A DNA stretch of 64,000 nt, from assembly GCA_032622095.1 (NCBI GenBank), contig CP136063.1:35256106-35320105 (forward strand). The letters are read 5' to 3'. The notes beneath the pieces were generated by a model. The model saw only the letters and a program-made list of their open reading frames with translations, did not search any database and was not told where the DNA came from. Position numbers and translations under genes: made by a program. Source of the stretch: Siphonodentalium dalli (Eukaryota > Mollusca > Scaphopoda > Gadilida > Siphonodentaliidae). Positions 1 to 10,440 of the stretch are shown piece after piece; the stretch's first letter is position 1, and every line of letters begins with the position of its first letter.

Positions 1-1919
1 TGAGGGAAGTGGTAAAATATTGGAGAAGTCAAGGAATGAGAATTGTCATGTTCCTAGATGATGGAATCGGGGGAAACTCTGATTATTTTTCAGCGTCAAG
101 GGACGCAGTACAAGTCAAGAAAGATTTGTACAGATTCGGATTTATTTTATCCGATGAAAAGTGTAATTGGGAACCGAAACAGAACGTAACGTGGTTGGGA
201 TTAATTTGGAATACTGTAGAAGGTAAAATAACTGTTTCTGTGGAACGGGTGTGTAGGTTACAGCGTTCCATTTATCTCTTGCTTGATCTTGTGGGAAAAG
301 GAAATAGTTTGGTACGAGCGCGTACGTTAGCCGGTTTGGCGGGTCAAATCATATCGTGTATGATTGTTTTTGGAAACGATGCCCGATTGAATACGAGATA
401 TATATTTGATTGTCTCAATGGCAGAGCCAGTTGGAATTCGAAAGTGATGTTGAACGCTCAAGTTATTGAGGAACTTAACTTTTGGAACACAATTTTAAGT
501 GTATGAATGCAAAGGGTGTGGATATGGAATGTACTGACGTTGCTCCTGATTCGGTCGCTTGGAGCGATGCCTCGGGTGATAACAACCGCAATATAGTTAT
601 AAAAGAGCAAAGTTTCGTCGGTTACGGAAAATCCGGATTTCGGGAATCTGGTTTGGTTTTTAAACAAAAAGCACACAAAAGTTTCAGAGAAACGGGATTT
701 TGTGAATTTGGTAGCGTTGATATGCGCGATAAAGTGGAAACCGGATTTTGTGAATCTGGTAGCGTTAATAAGCGCGACTGTAAGAAAACCGGATTTTGCG
801 AATCTGGTTCCGCTGACATGCGTGATAATGTGAAAACCGGATTTTGTGAATCTGGTAGCGTTAATAAGCGCGACGGTAAGAAACCCAGATTTTGTGAATC
901 TGGTTGCGCTGACATGCACGATAATGTGGAAACCGGATTTTGTGAATCTGGTAGCGATAATAAGCGCGACTGTAAGAAAACCGGATTTTGTGAATCTGGT
1001 TGCGTTAATATGCGCAATAAAGTGAAAACCGGATTTTGTGAATCTGGTTGCGTTGACAAGCGCGATAGAATGAAAACCGAATTTTGTGAATCTGGTTACG
1101 CAGATAGTGGCGAAAACACTCAATTTTGCGAATCCAGTAGTGCAAATGATAGACTAACTGCCGAAAGAGCAGAATGCGTGGAGCGCATTTGTTGTGGTAC
1201 TTGGGCAGCAATGAAAGCTCGCTGAGTTCTACTTGGCGAGAATTAGAAGCGGTTCATAGAATTGTAAAGGATTTTATGGAAAGCGCAAAGGTGGCTGGTA
1301 AATCTATTGAGTGGTCAACAGATAATCAAAATGTAGAATTTTGAATGCCGGTAGCAAATTAAAATATTTACATACAATATCTTTATCCGTTAGGGATGTT
1401 TGTCAAGAACATGATTTAAAAATATTTCCTAAATGGATACCACGGAGCCAAAATAAAGTCGTGGATGAGCTCAGTAGAAACAAAGATGCTGATGATTGGG
1501 GCATTCAAATAAGTTTGTTCAACGAAATCGATAGCATGTGGGGTCCGCATACTATTGATAGGTTCGCATTTGATTACAATGCGAAATGTGCGAGGTTTAA
1601 TTCGCGTTTAGATGCAGTAGATGCATTTCGGCAGCATTGGGATGCTGAGAATAATTGGTTGGTTCCTCCTCCGAAAATAGTCTGTAAAGTTTTGCAGAAA
1701 TTGAAACGTGATAAGGAACATATGTTGGAAGTTTCATGTTTTTATCAATATTTGTGCAATTCTTACATGTCCATGCACCAAGCGACTGGACTACACAGAA
1801 GCATTATATATTGGGAAATAACCGATATTCACAAATTTTGGAAAATGGTCATCAAGTTTAAAGGTCTATATCTCATGAATGACATGTCTGTTTCAACAAT
1901 AACGAAGTTCACCATGTAG
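1..1919 (+). pseudogene. DIRS-like retrotransposon reverse transcriptase / RNase H, broken
   Basis: The translation carries the RT active-site box FLDDG (about 51-65), followed by thumb-like sequence with TWLGLIWN, then an RNase H start with WSDAS (about 560-574) and a second RNase H block SSTWRELEAV (about 1225-1255). After it comes the tail LVPPPKIVCKVL (about 1660-1700) with DRFAFDYNAKCARFNSR before it, an arrangement typical of DIRS elements, which encode RT-RNase H next to a tyrosine recombinase. The copy is dead. The reading frame changes near 500, again near 1190-1204 and again near 1330-1341, where a stop follows NQNVEF. No tyrosine recombinase is recognisable after 1919. The element enters from the left edge, so its 5' end is not seen. 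The DIRS assignment is confident from the motif order; the family is unknown. Confidence 0.85.
690..1105 (+). repeat. In-frame 48-bp minisatellite inside the RNase H domain
   Basis: About eight and a half copies of a 48-bp unit encode a 16-residue peptide of the form TGFCESGSVNKRDCKK. The units alternate between an NKRD type and a DMRDN type, so the real period may be a 96-bp dimer. The array lies between WSDAS and SSTWRELEAV of the DIRS RNase H, where related elements have only a short loop. All units keep the frame. Two other frames on the opposite strand are also open through the array, which is expected when the period is a multiple of three, so openness is not evidence of function. Confidence 0.85.
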
Positions 1920-2142
1920 CATATACGCTAGATTATTAAGGAGCAAATATAACGTATTCAAAACTGATATATAAAATCAGTGGATAGAAAATGTATGACC
2001 CGATATGAAAAAAGCTAATATTTTGGTGAATGATTGTGACCTTTGTGTATGACCTTGACCTCTAGAGGTGAAATACCCCGTGTCAAAAGAAAGCCCAACA
2101 AGGGTGTCACCCCATACCAGTGTAACGATAGAGTTACTGCAT
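1920..2142. other. Unassigned DIRS 3' flank
   Basis: AT-rich sequence after the last DIRS-like reading frame. No tyrosine recombinase motif, inverted terminal repeat or exon could be recognised. Confidence 0.4.
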
Positions 2143-2213
2143 TCACCTTTCTAGTAAGAGACCATTATAAGCATATTTGTTTATACTGGCCAAAAACACC
2201 CTTTGTTGCCATG
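2143..2213 (+). repeat. Left part of a dispersed repeat split by a LINE
   Basis: This stretch, ending GTTGCCATG, matches the left third of the uninterrupted copy at 5085-5296 (shared cores CATTATAAGCATAT / TATTATAGGCATAT and CCAAAAACACC / CTAAAAACGCAC). The match resumes at 4312 with ATGGAAACAC, so the roughly 2.1 kb in between is an insertion. Confidence 0.7.
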
Positions 2214-4311
2214 TTATGCTATGCTATGCTTTAATCTCTAAGACATGAGTTGACATGTAACTGGCGAGATGTGCAATATTTACAAGGTGCTTAGTGCGAA
2301 ATATATACATATACATAAAAGTACACATAAAATGAAGAACCAGAAAAAGAAGAAGAGGAAAAGAATGAGAGGAAAAGAAGAAGAAGATAAGAATAAGATA
2401 GAAGAAGATAGAAGAAGATTGGTCGATAGATATGGCGGTAGACTCTCTGTTAACCATCGTCAGTCCTCATTATCGTCGTTTTTATATTCATCTAATACGT
2501 TCTATCAGGATACTTTTCGAGGATGTCTTATATCAATACTAATATAATACTAACAACAACAACAACAACAACAACAGCAGCCATAACATTTTGACTTGAT
2601 ATTTCAATAACATTAATAAAATGTATTCAGCTATAAATTTCTATTTCTATATTTTAACGCTAATTTCAGAAAAAGTGTTAATTTTCTCAAGTCAACGCGA
2701 CCAGACTTTGTCAGTAGCTCGTAAAACTTTTTCTTAGAAGGTGGGTTCCAATAGTGTTCGGATATGTATTTTACCCGCAGGTGCCTCAAGTTGGCGCACT
2801 TCATAACAAAATGGTATTCATCACCCAGTTCATTTTTGCACAAGCTACATAAATCTCTTTTTGTTCCTCGCTTTCCCCATCTACTTGTTTCTACTTCCAA
2901 TCTATGATTGCATGTACGTATTTTTATCAAATATTTTCTCAGACTGAAGGGGAAATCGATAATATAGTTTTCTAAGCGGAGGGTTGACTTCAGTTCTTTG
3001 TAAAATATTCCTCGTGATGACGATTCTATATCTAACCACCATTGCTGAGTAAACTGGTCAATCAAAGTTTTGGTTATGTCTTTTATGTCTATTAACTGTG
3101 CCTGATTCGACCATGCCACGCCGAGTGTATTATTGTTTTAGTAATGTTAATATGTCTAAAGAGTTTACCGTCGTGTTCCATAATACGAAACAAGATATCA
3201 TATAGTTTCTTGGCCAGAACGGACCCATCTCCCGTCATGAGTCTCGACCAGTAGCTTACTATTCTCTGCTTTGCCATTGTGGCCAATGGGTATCTGCCCA
3301 ATTCCCCATACACCATGTAATTCGGAGTGCTGGTCTTCATGTGCATCAATATTTTGCAGAATTTTAAATGTACGCTCTCAATTTCTTTCATATTTTCGAA
3401 CCCCCATATTTCGCAGCCATATAACAAAATTGGAACTACAGTCGAGTCGAACAATTTAAGAGCGACCTCGACTGATAAGTCTAGTTTCCCGACTTTACTC
3501 AGTAAGCCAAACATGGCTTTACAAGCGGTTTCTTTAATCATTTTGATTGCATTATGATATCGCCCGGTATAAAATAGTTTTACTCCCAAATAAGGAAAAT
3601 CGTCCACAATATCTAATGATTTGTCGCATAATTTGAATTATACATCTGTCACCACCCTCTCCCTGCTGAAAATAATAACCTTGGTTTTACTAGTGTTCAC
3701 GTTCAGTTTCCAAGATTCTGCAAAGTCGCTGAAAGCGTCAAGGGTACGTTGCATACTTACAAAATCTTCAGCGAACAGGACAGTATCATCGGCGTAGAGT
3801 AAACATATAAGTTTCAAATAAATGCCTAATTTGTCGTGGGAAACATTGTTCAACTCGGTCAGGCCATCAACTACACAATCGTGCAGAAAATTTTCAAGAT
3901 CGTTGATATAAATCGAAAAGAGGAAAGGGGAGAGCATATCCCCTGCCGTACTCCCACACTACAGGGGAAAAATTCGGACATATGTTCATTTTGAGAAACA
4001 TATGACTTCGTACATTCATACATACTTCTAATTATTCGGAAAACTTTACCATTTATACCTTGTTTTAAAAGTTTGACCCACAGACCTTGTCGCCAAACTG
4101 TGTCGAAGTATTTCTGGAAATCAACAAATGTGCATACCAGTTTCTTATTGCTTTTTATGTACAACTCGATAATACTCTGCAATATGAATAATCCGTCTGT
4201 AGTTGAATGCCCTTGTCTGAATCCAATTTGATTATCATTTATGACACCGTTTTCTTGGGCGAAAGTAGAAAGCCTTTTATTCAATACACTCGTAAATAAC
4301 TTGCCTATAGC
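2214..4311 (-). mobile_element. 5'-truncated LINE insertion
   Basis: The insertion is bounded by the two halves of a dispersed repeat. On the minus strand its protein starts abruptly at the right junction in the RT (AIGKLFTSVLNKRL), the usual result of incomplete target-primed reverse transcription. The 3' part (2214-2630) has a GTT run (2553-2577), a TTC-rich tract (about 2330-2420) and a terminal run of AGCAT units (2216-2232) directly against the host repeat, which looks like a microsatellite-type LINE tail. The two host halves share only ATG at the junction, so the target duplication is very short or eroded. Confidence 0.75.
2631..4311 (-). pseudogene. LINE reverse transcriptase (copy 1), broken
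   Basis: Reading right to left: RT fingers/palm with NQIGFRQGHSTTDG and FVDFQKYFDTVWRQGLW (first catalytic Asp, about 4095-4140), SVGVRQG, then LYADDTVLFA (catalytic YADD at 3787-3798), thumb with FPYLGVKLF and PILLYGCEIWGFEN, and a C-terminal Cys/His knuckle CSLCKNELGDEYHFVMKC. Damage: a frame change near 3940, an in-frame stop near 3635, and another frame change near 3095-3120. No endonuclease domain is present because the copy starts inside the RT. The same LINE type occurs at 37307-39329. Clade assignment (Jockey/I-like group) is uncertain. Confidence 0.9.
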
Positions 4312-4453
4312 ATGGAAACACAAATTTTGCACACTAAGTTACACTGCCACAGTGTGCCCCAGCACTCAGATAAATTCCAGATTATAAGCTTTAAGAAAAT
4401 TGTTTATATAATTTGCGCACCAAAATGGTACCATTCTCGATCCTGGCTCATGG
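4312..4453 (+). repeat. Right part of the LINE-split dispersed repeat
   Basis: It matches 5142-5296 from ATGGAAACACA through CTGGCTCATGGAC, with shared blocks GCACACTAAG and TTGGTACCA / ATGGTACCA. It continues the repeat interrupted at 2213. Confidence 0.75.
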
Positions 4454-5084
4454 ACTAAGTCCTGTCGCGGCATTTCCCAGGACCAGTCGCAGAACAGATG
4501 CGTGTTTGTATTATTGATTCCAGAGGAAATAATGTTGTTTTCTCTCCGCGGATACGCAAATTTGGCGGCCCGCAAGGTTGGCGTTGTGGAAATATATATA
4601 GTACAACATTACATGACAGTGCATTATTTGTATAATTTTGAATATAATAATTACTGTTCATGCTAATATGTATCAAATTGGGTATTCAGATTATGTATAA
4701 ATGTTCTAGATATGCTGATATGTATATTTAAATCATACATGTATTATATGTTTGTTCCTGTCTCGTTCCAAGCAATCCAATTACAATAAATCCATTTCAA
4801 AGAATTTGTGTTTCCTTGTGGCAATGCCGCGTTAAAATATATGCAATCCAATCGCCTTATATATCCATATACGACTTGGTTCTGGGTTTTCGTGATCGCG
4901 AAACGATTTTCGGTGTGGCGGTCGGGGGTTTGCGTAATGTCGTGTTGTCGCTGTGACATTGGAATTTAATGAGTTCACGACATTTTGCGAATTTCACCAG
5001 CGTCGCCTCGATTTCGTGAAGGGATCTGGAAAACTAATTGTTTTACACATCAGAATATGAAGCTGATTTGTCAATTCAACTTTC
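4454..5084. other. No supported gene
   Basis: AT-rich DNA. A minus-strand open frame at 4744-4959 has no recognisable domain and no clear splice context, so it is not called. Confidence 0.4.
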
Positions 5085-5296
5085 TTGGTATTGACTATTA
5101 TAGGCATATGTTTTATACCGGCTAAAAACGCACTCCGTTGCCATGGAAACACACATTTTCGCACACTAAGCTACACTGCCCCAGTGTACCCTGACACTGA
5201 CATAAACTTCAGACTATGAGCTATCAGAAAACATTTTGATAGAATTTGGCCAGCAAATTGGTACCACTTTCCATTTTTGGGGAGCCTGGCTCATGG
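5085..5296 (+). repeat. Uninterrupted copy of the dispersed repeat
   Basis: About 212 bp, related to 2143-2213 plus 4312-4453 and serving as the empty-site reference for the LINE insertion. No tRNA-type promoter boxes or terminal inverted repeats were recognised, so the class (SINE, MITE or other) is open. Confidence 0.7.
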
Positions 5297-5995
5297 ACGA
5301 CATACCATATTAACCACAAACGCGTAACAATATTGCTAAGTCTTAAACGAGGCCATCAAAGCTAGACCGTGTTCATACTCAAACCTTGAATTCGGTGGTT
5401 TTATGAAGAACCAAACTTAGGGCTTGTTTCCAGATTGAACCAAAGCAGTACCAGTTGAACCATATGTGTGGTTCTATGCTGGTATTTAGTTCTCCGGAGA
5501 ACCACATTTTGAACCTTTTTCCTAAAGTGTATACATAGATAGAACCGCATGAGTGTCTGGATTTTGCGATAATTCGTCAAAATCCAGACACTCATGTGGT
5601 TCTACTTTTATTACATAGTAAGTTGACTCACAATCGTACATCTCCGGTACAGAAAATGTGAATTTAATTGAGTTTTAATGGCATTTTAGGGTTAACGCAA
5701 CAATCAGATAGGGAGCCCGTCTATCCGCGAGTGACCCTGACCCATCTTTAATGGTGCGTTTGAAATTAAATTATGTGCACCGACAAATATATTCTTGAAA
5801 TGAAACTACTTGAATGAATGAATCATCTCATCAAAAAGTAAAAATAGTAAAGGCGAGAACCATGCAGTCTAACAACACTGAATGAAATAGTTCCGTCGAC
5901 AGATTGCACTAGTGCGATTCTGAGAATTATCACACACCTGGAAACTCGTGCGATCATGCGAATTACGTTGATAGATATGTAATAAATGTATATAT
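5297..5995. other. Non-coding, with GAACCA-rich stretch and hairpin
   Basis: Between 5390 and 5530 the words GAACCA and TGGTTC recur in both orientations, leading into the hairpin at 5541-5603. No exon was recognised. Confidence 0.4.
5541..5603. repeat. Near-perfect 26-bp inverted repeat (hairpin)
   Basis: Arms 5541-5566 and 5578-5603 pair over 26 bp with one mismatch around an 11-nt loop. The arms start AGAACC and contain GAGTGTCTGGATTTTG. It could be a small fold-back element or a hairpin RNA; the sequence cannot tell which. Confidence 0.8.
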
Positions 5996-6002
5996 TACTC
6001 AC

Positions 6003-6114
6003 AAATCAGGTTCATACTGTGATATGATGTAAAATCCGGCGAAATCACGACTAGTCCTGTTCCCATAAATGCGATAAACATCAATAGGAAACCAAGAAAT
6101 CTCCATTTTGACAT
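6003..6114 (-). CDS. Possible first coding exon with signal anchor
   Basis: On the minus strand an ATG (6112-6114) opens a frame MSKWRFLGFLLMFIAFMG followed by TGLVVISPDF and ends at a good donor (GATTT|GTGAGT, GT at 6001-6002) after 37 codons plus one base (phase 1). The hydrophobic stretch after a short basic start looks like a signal peptide or type II membrane anchor, as in Golgi enzymes. Upstream in-frame ATGs exist, so the start is uncertain. No downstream exon was recognised to the left, and the reading rests only on hydrophobicity and one splice site. Confidence 0.3.
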
Positions 6115-9090
6115 CACGAAATATGAACATGAAACTATGTACACCGTGTACATGGTGAAACTGATGCGGACACATCGACTCGCCACTCTCTACATTTGGG
6201 ATCAAACACTACAGTGGGGTTGTAATGGGTACTGAACCATATTCACATCGTTGCAAACTGCACACAAAGCATAATGTTTAATAGTGGTGCACGACTGTTC
6301 GTCTTAATCCAACTGGTCCACGCGACATACAGTCCACGCGACATATTGCCGTAGGGACATAATGGCTCAGCGACCTTTTGTCTACGCGACACTTGGGTAA
6401 TCCGACACTATGTCTATAGAGTGTTTGTCTTTGTGGGCAACTGGTCTCAATTAGCTCAGTAACTGTGAATTGCCATGTTGTTGTGTAGTTTCCGGCCGCA
6501 GGCCGGGTAGGATGGTCGGAACGCATTGTGCAATTCCCTTCACCCTTTCTTGATATATTCGATGGAGATCGATTTTTGAGGCTGTTGATGCTGTTCAAAT
6601 GCGGAGGCTGACCGGAGGCAAAGTGAGGTTGAGATGTTTAGTTTTTGCTGGTTGCTTTTAGCTTTTTTCTTTTTTTGTTTTTACATTTCCTTTTTTCCTT
6701 GATGGTGATTTCTTCTTCTTCTTCATCTTTTGTCGAAGTTTCCGTGTTGATCTGGTATTATCCGGTCCACTCCCGGTAGGGAGCCCTGAAAAGGGTTGTG
6801 CCGGGCCGGACTGGAAATCCAGAATCAACTGGTATCCGCCTTTGTGAGCGTGGAGTGACCAGCTCAGACAAGGCGTGACATGCATGGAGTCCAGCATTGT
6901 AGTAACACTAATTGGAATAAGCGGTGGCGTAGTCATCCTGAGAGGTGGCGATCCAAGCTCTCTGGAGGTCCGACTGCTTGTGGTGGTGTGTCTGTGTCTG
7001 ATGTGCGTGTGGTGTGTGGTGAATTGCCATTACCTTTGGAGTAGACTTTATATTATTGTTTTATGGAATTATAACGCCAGCATATTGTTGGTGCAAAATT
7101 TGTGTTAAGTCCCAAAGCATTCGTCATATATTTTTATGAGTGGGTGGCGTAATTAAATCCCCCAATTAACTGAGTGTGTATATGAGTGGTCGTTTTCCAA
7201 ATGACTTCATAACTTCACAATCATGATGGAACCTAGCACATATACCGCTAAAGTCATTCTCTCTCAACATAGATGGAAAAACTTATTCATAAGGGCTATT
7301 CCTATTCCGTAAGTTACACACGTAATTCTTCAGTATATTGGAGATGTCAGGACTGAACGTGCAGTGGGCGACTTATTCGAAATGGCGAAAATGTTCCAAA
7401 TTACATTTGCCAAGTGCGTATTTTCAATATTCATAATTATAAAGTTTGTCTTAATTTTGTCTAAATAATAAGACATGTTGCGTTACGACTTAGTGACGTG
7501 AAAACCAGGTGTGCCTCCGGCAAATTGCCGTATAGACAGCCTGTCGTTGAAGACATTTTGTCGTAGCTGCAAAGTGTCAATAAGACGAGTTGTCATAAGA
7601 CGAGGTGTCATACACCCTTTAATAGCGAACCCGAAACGAGACCCCGCAGGGGTCTCGTTCGCGAGCGATAAGCACATACATGTACGCGAGATGAACGCTA
7701 TACTATTCGATGTTTTGGCGGGAAATCTATAAATAGCGATGTGTTACTAAAATACTGACCTATCAAAATTGACGTTACTTATCAATTGCCAATCAAAATT
7801 AACGTTACTTATTAGTTACGACGGTTGACCTAGTGACCTAAGACTTAGAGACTCCAGACTCCAGTATCCGGTTCCACCTCAAAGTTCATAATAATTAACA
7901 TAACTGATTAAAGTGTTCAGGAGCAAAGGTGAGTTAGACTCCATTATAAATATCGAAATATTGTAAATTTGTGGATGATATTTTTCCATAAAAATGTCAA
8001 CAACTTACATTTGTTATAACTTACAAGAGACGAAAAGTGCTGAAATTCGAAACGGCAATTGTAATTTGTAGTAAGTTGTAATTGTTCTGTGAAGGTTTTG
8101 TGTTCATATTTCATTCAATTATTACAAATATTTGACTCGAAACACAATTCTAGTTTGCCTATTGTACATTTGGAGCTTGTCTTTAATTTTCTATAGACGT
8201 TTTCACATAAAAGATTGATGGAATAGTGTCAAAGCTCGAAGCCAACAAACCGGAATTATATTTATAACTTAATCAACCAATATTCAGCGGTTCCCCTTTA
8301 AATCGACGGTTACCAAGGAAATCCAAAGTACTGCTCATCCTAACATCGGCGAGATAAAAAATAGTTCACAACATTTTTATCATTTGAGTCATTATATTCA
8401 CACAGGAAAGAAGGAATATAATTATGTGGTCTATTAAATTGTTGGCCAAATTTGTGTTTTTGTGCGAATGAAATACAAGTTTGTGCAATTTGTGGTGAAT
8501 TATTACGCAAAACAATTATGTCAATAGTCCGCAGACATGACATTGAAATGTCTATTTTGTGTAATCTGATCGACAGAACACGAATATTTGTCAAGACGGA
8601 GAAATGCACATCACTGTCACTGTGGTAAGCATTTTGTGCCAATTTACGAACACCATTTGAACGTGATATTTGATTGAAAAGTTTAGCCAGACAAGCCACA
8701 ACTTGGCACAAGAATGTTCAAAGGTTGCCGACGATTTTCAATTTCAGCGATTTCGCACAAAAAATAACAATGGCAATGCCTTTGACAAATGACCGCTAAA
8801 TTGCTAATCATGATATAATTTGAGAAATGATGTTTCGCAAGATGAACTACATGTAGATGTACTATTTTAATGTATGCAAAATAGCATGACAATACGAATA
8901 ATCAGTAAATAGAAGTTTATGCATGTTTAAAATTAATTTTCCTAAATTCGCTGCATCTGGACTGTACTGTGTAGCCTGTAGTGTAGGTCACTAGCTCAGT
9001 ACTGACAGTAGCTGTTGTCAGTGTTGATATTTCAGTGCAGCAACCAATTCTGGTTAGAGGCACACTGGTCCAGGTGCTACCACGGCTGAC
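6115..9090. other. About 3 kb without a supported gene
   Basis: Two stretches, about 6300-6440 and 7505-7620, share short spaced words (GTCTACGCGACA-like, ATTGCCGTA, GACATTTTGTCGTAG) and may be decayed copies of one repeat. A minus open frame at 8340-8711 (123 codons) has no domain, and the plus strand there shows equally unconvincing frames. Otherwise AT-rich intergenic or intronic DNA. Confidence 0.4.
7635..7659. repeat. Perfect GC-rich hairpin
   Basis: Arms AACGAGACCCC (7635-7645) and GGGGTCTCGTT (7649-7659) are perfect complements around a GCA loop. It sits inside an otherwise AT-rich stretch and is not followed by a T run. Confidence 0.75.
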
Positions 9091-9375
9091 CAAACAACCA
9101 TGCAGTTCTTTCCGTCCCTGTTTAATACTAAGAAAAATATGCGACCGATGACCAATCTTATTGCAGTTTCGATAATTGTGTCATTTGTGATAAAAGAATG
9201 CCTTTATCAGAACTTCGGAAGAAAAATAGTTATGAATTGAAGCAGACGGCAATAATTTACGGTAACGTTCCAATCTCGCGCCGACTGAGACTGGTGTGCA
9301 TTTATGTACATAAATGCACACGGTGTGCATTTATGTATAAAACGTTACGACAACGACCCCATTAGCGTCAGTGGT
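9091..9375 (+). repeat. Duplicated block, copy 1
   Basis: It aligns throughout with 9727-9988 (shared anchors AACAACCATGCAGTTC, TTTATCAGAACT, CTCGCGCCGACTGAGACTGG, GACCCCATTAGCGTCAG). Copy 1 has an extra palindrome GTGCATTTATGTACATAAATGCAC around 9297-9320 that is not doubled in copy 2. An inverted fragment of the same motif lies at about 9609-9632. Confidence 0.8.
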
Positions 9376-9726
9376 AGGGCCTGACGAAGATTCAATTCAA
9401 TTTCGAATCTTAGTTCTTACATTCTGATTTGAAAGCGGTCGTGTGATTAGGGATATTTCGAATCTTTGTATACCACTTACAAGTCTTTTATCACCGGGAA
9501 TAGACTGCATAATAAATTTATATAAAAAAAATCATTATATCCCCTTGAGTCTCCTTCCACGATCATCGGGGACCTCCGTATAGTCCAATTTGTATCTATA
9601 CATATGTATACATAAATGCACACCAGTCTCGCGTAGTGTCACGTGACAGGGTCATTGTCGTAGTGTTTTCTACATACATGCACACGTGTTGATATTTTTT
9701 GTAAGTTCATTTTCTTCCGTTCATCG

Positions 9727-9988
9727 ATCAAACAACCATGCAGTTCGTTCGGTCCATGTTTAATACCGGTACTATAAGATCAATATGCGACCCATGATAA
9801 ATTGTTTGCAGTTTCGTCATTGTGATAACAGAATGGCTTTATCAGAACTACGGAAGAAAATATAGTCCGAATTGAAACAGACGGCAATGATTTACGGCAA
9901 CATTTCATTCTCGCGCCGACTGAGACTGGTGTGCATTTATGTACAAAACGTTACGAAAACGACCCCATTAGCGTCAGCGTCTGTATGG
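9727..9988 (+). repeat. Duplicated block, copy 2
   Basis: Direct copy of 9091-9375, ending about 80 bp before the large transposon at 10073. The 350 bp between the copies includes an inverted partial copy, so the region has been rearranged more than once. Confidence 0.8.
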
Positions 9989-10063
9989 AGCATCCAATAA
10001 CATATATATTAGTGAAAATATGATGGCGCTGCTTGTGGCAAATAGAGTAATTTGATTACGGTC

Positions 10064-10072
10064 GATTTACAA
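10064..10072 (+). repeat. Left 9-bp target-site duplication (GATTTACAA)
   Basis: Identical to 14480-14488 and directly abutting the inverted ends of the 4.4-kb element. Confidence 0.85.
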
Positions 10073-10440
10073 GGGTGTGACTAATTACCGCCCGGGGACC
10101 GCCCGGGACCGCCCGGGACCGCCCGGGTGACCCCACGTGCCCGTGGACACAATATGTCGACGTTATAACGTAGCGACATGCCAACTGAGGGCAACATAGA
10201 AAAAATTACTCGCTCGCTCGTCTCCGGTCGGTCATATTAACCCCACAAATGCCGATATTGGCTAAAAGAGCCTGTGTGATTACTGGTGTCTTCGTGTGTT
10301 TTCAGACAGATTATTTAGGTGATTATCGGTAGTGCAATACACATGAGTGTTAATTCCATATATTGACTCGTGGAGGCGTCCACGGCCGATGTTATTAACC
10401 CCTAAAATTCCGGTAAAATAGTGTATAAACAAAAAAACCT
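10073..10440 (+). repeat. Left terminal inverted repeat of the MULE-like element
   Basis: It pairs with 14133-14479. Shared landmarks are a run of GACCGCCCGG decamers (four on the left, three on the right), GCCGATATTGGCTAAAAGAG, TTTTCAGACAGATTATTT and TTAATTCCATATATTGACTC. The GC-rich decamers stand out strongly from the AT-rich surroundings. Confidence 0.85.

Noticed and set aside
458-1123. Minus-strand frames of 145 and 221 codons over the DIRS gene
   Set aside because: Shadows of the 48-bp in-frame repeat on the coding strand.
2224-2547. Open frames rich in Lys/Arg/Glu on plus and Phe/Leu on minus
   Set aside because: Produced by the purine-rich tract in the LINE 3' tail.
8340-8711. 123-codon minus open frame
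   Set aside because: No recognisable family; other frames of the same stretch are similarly open, so it is probably chance.
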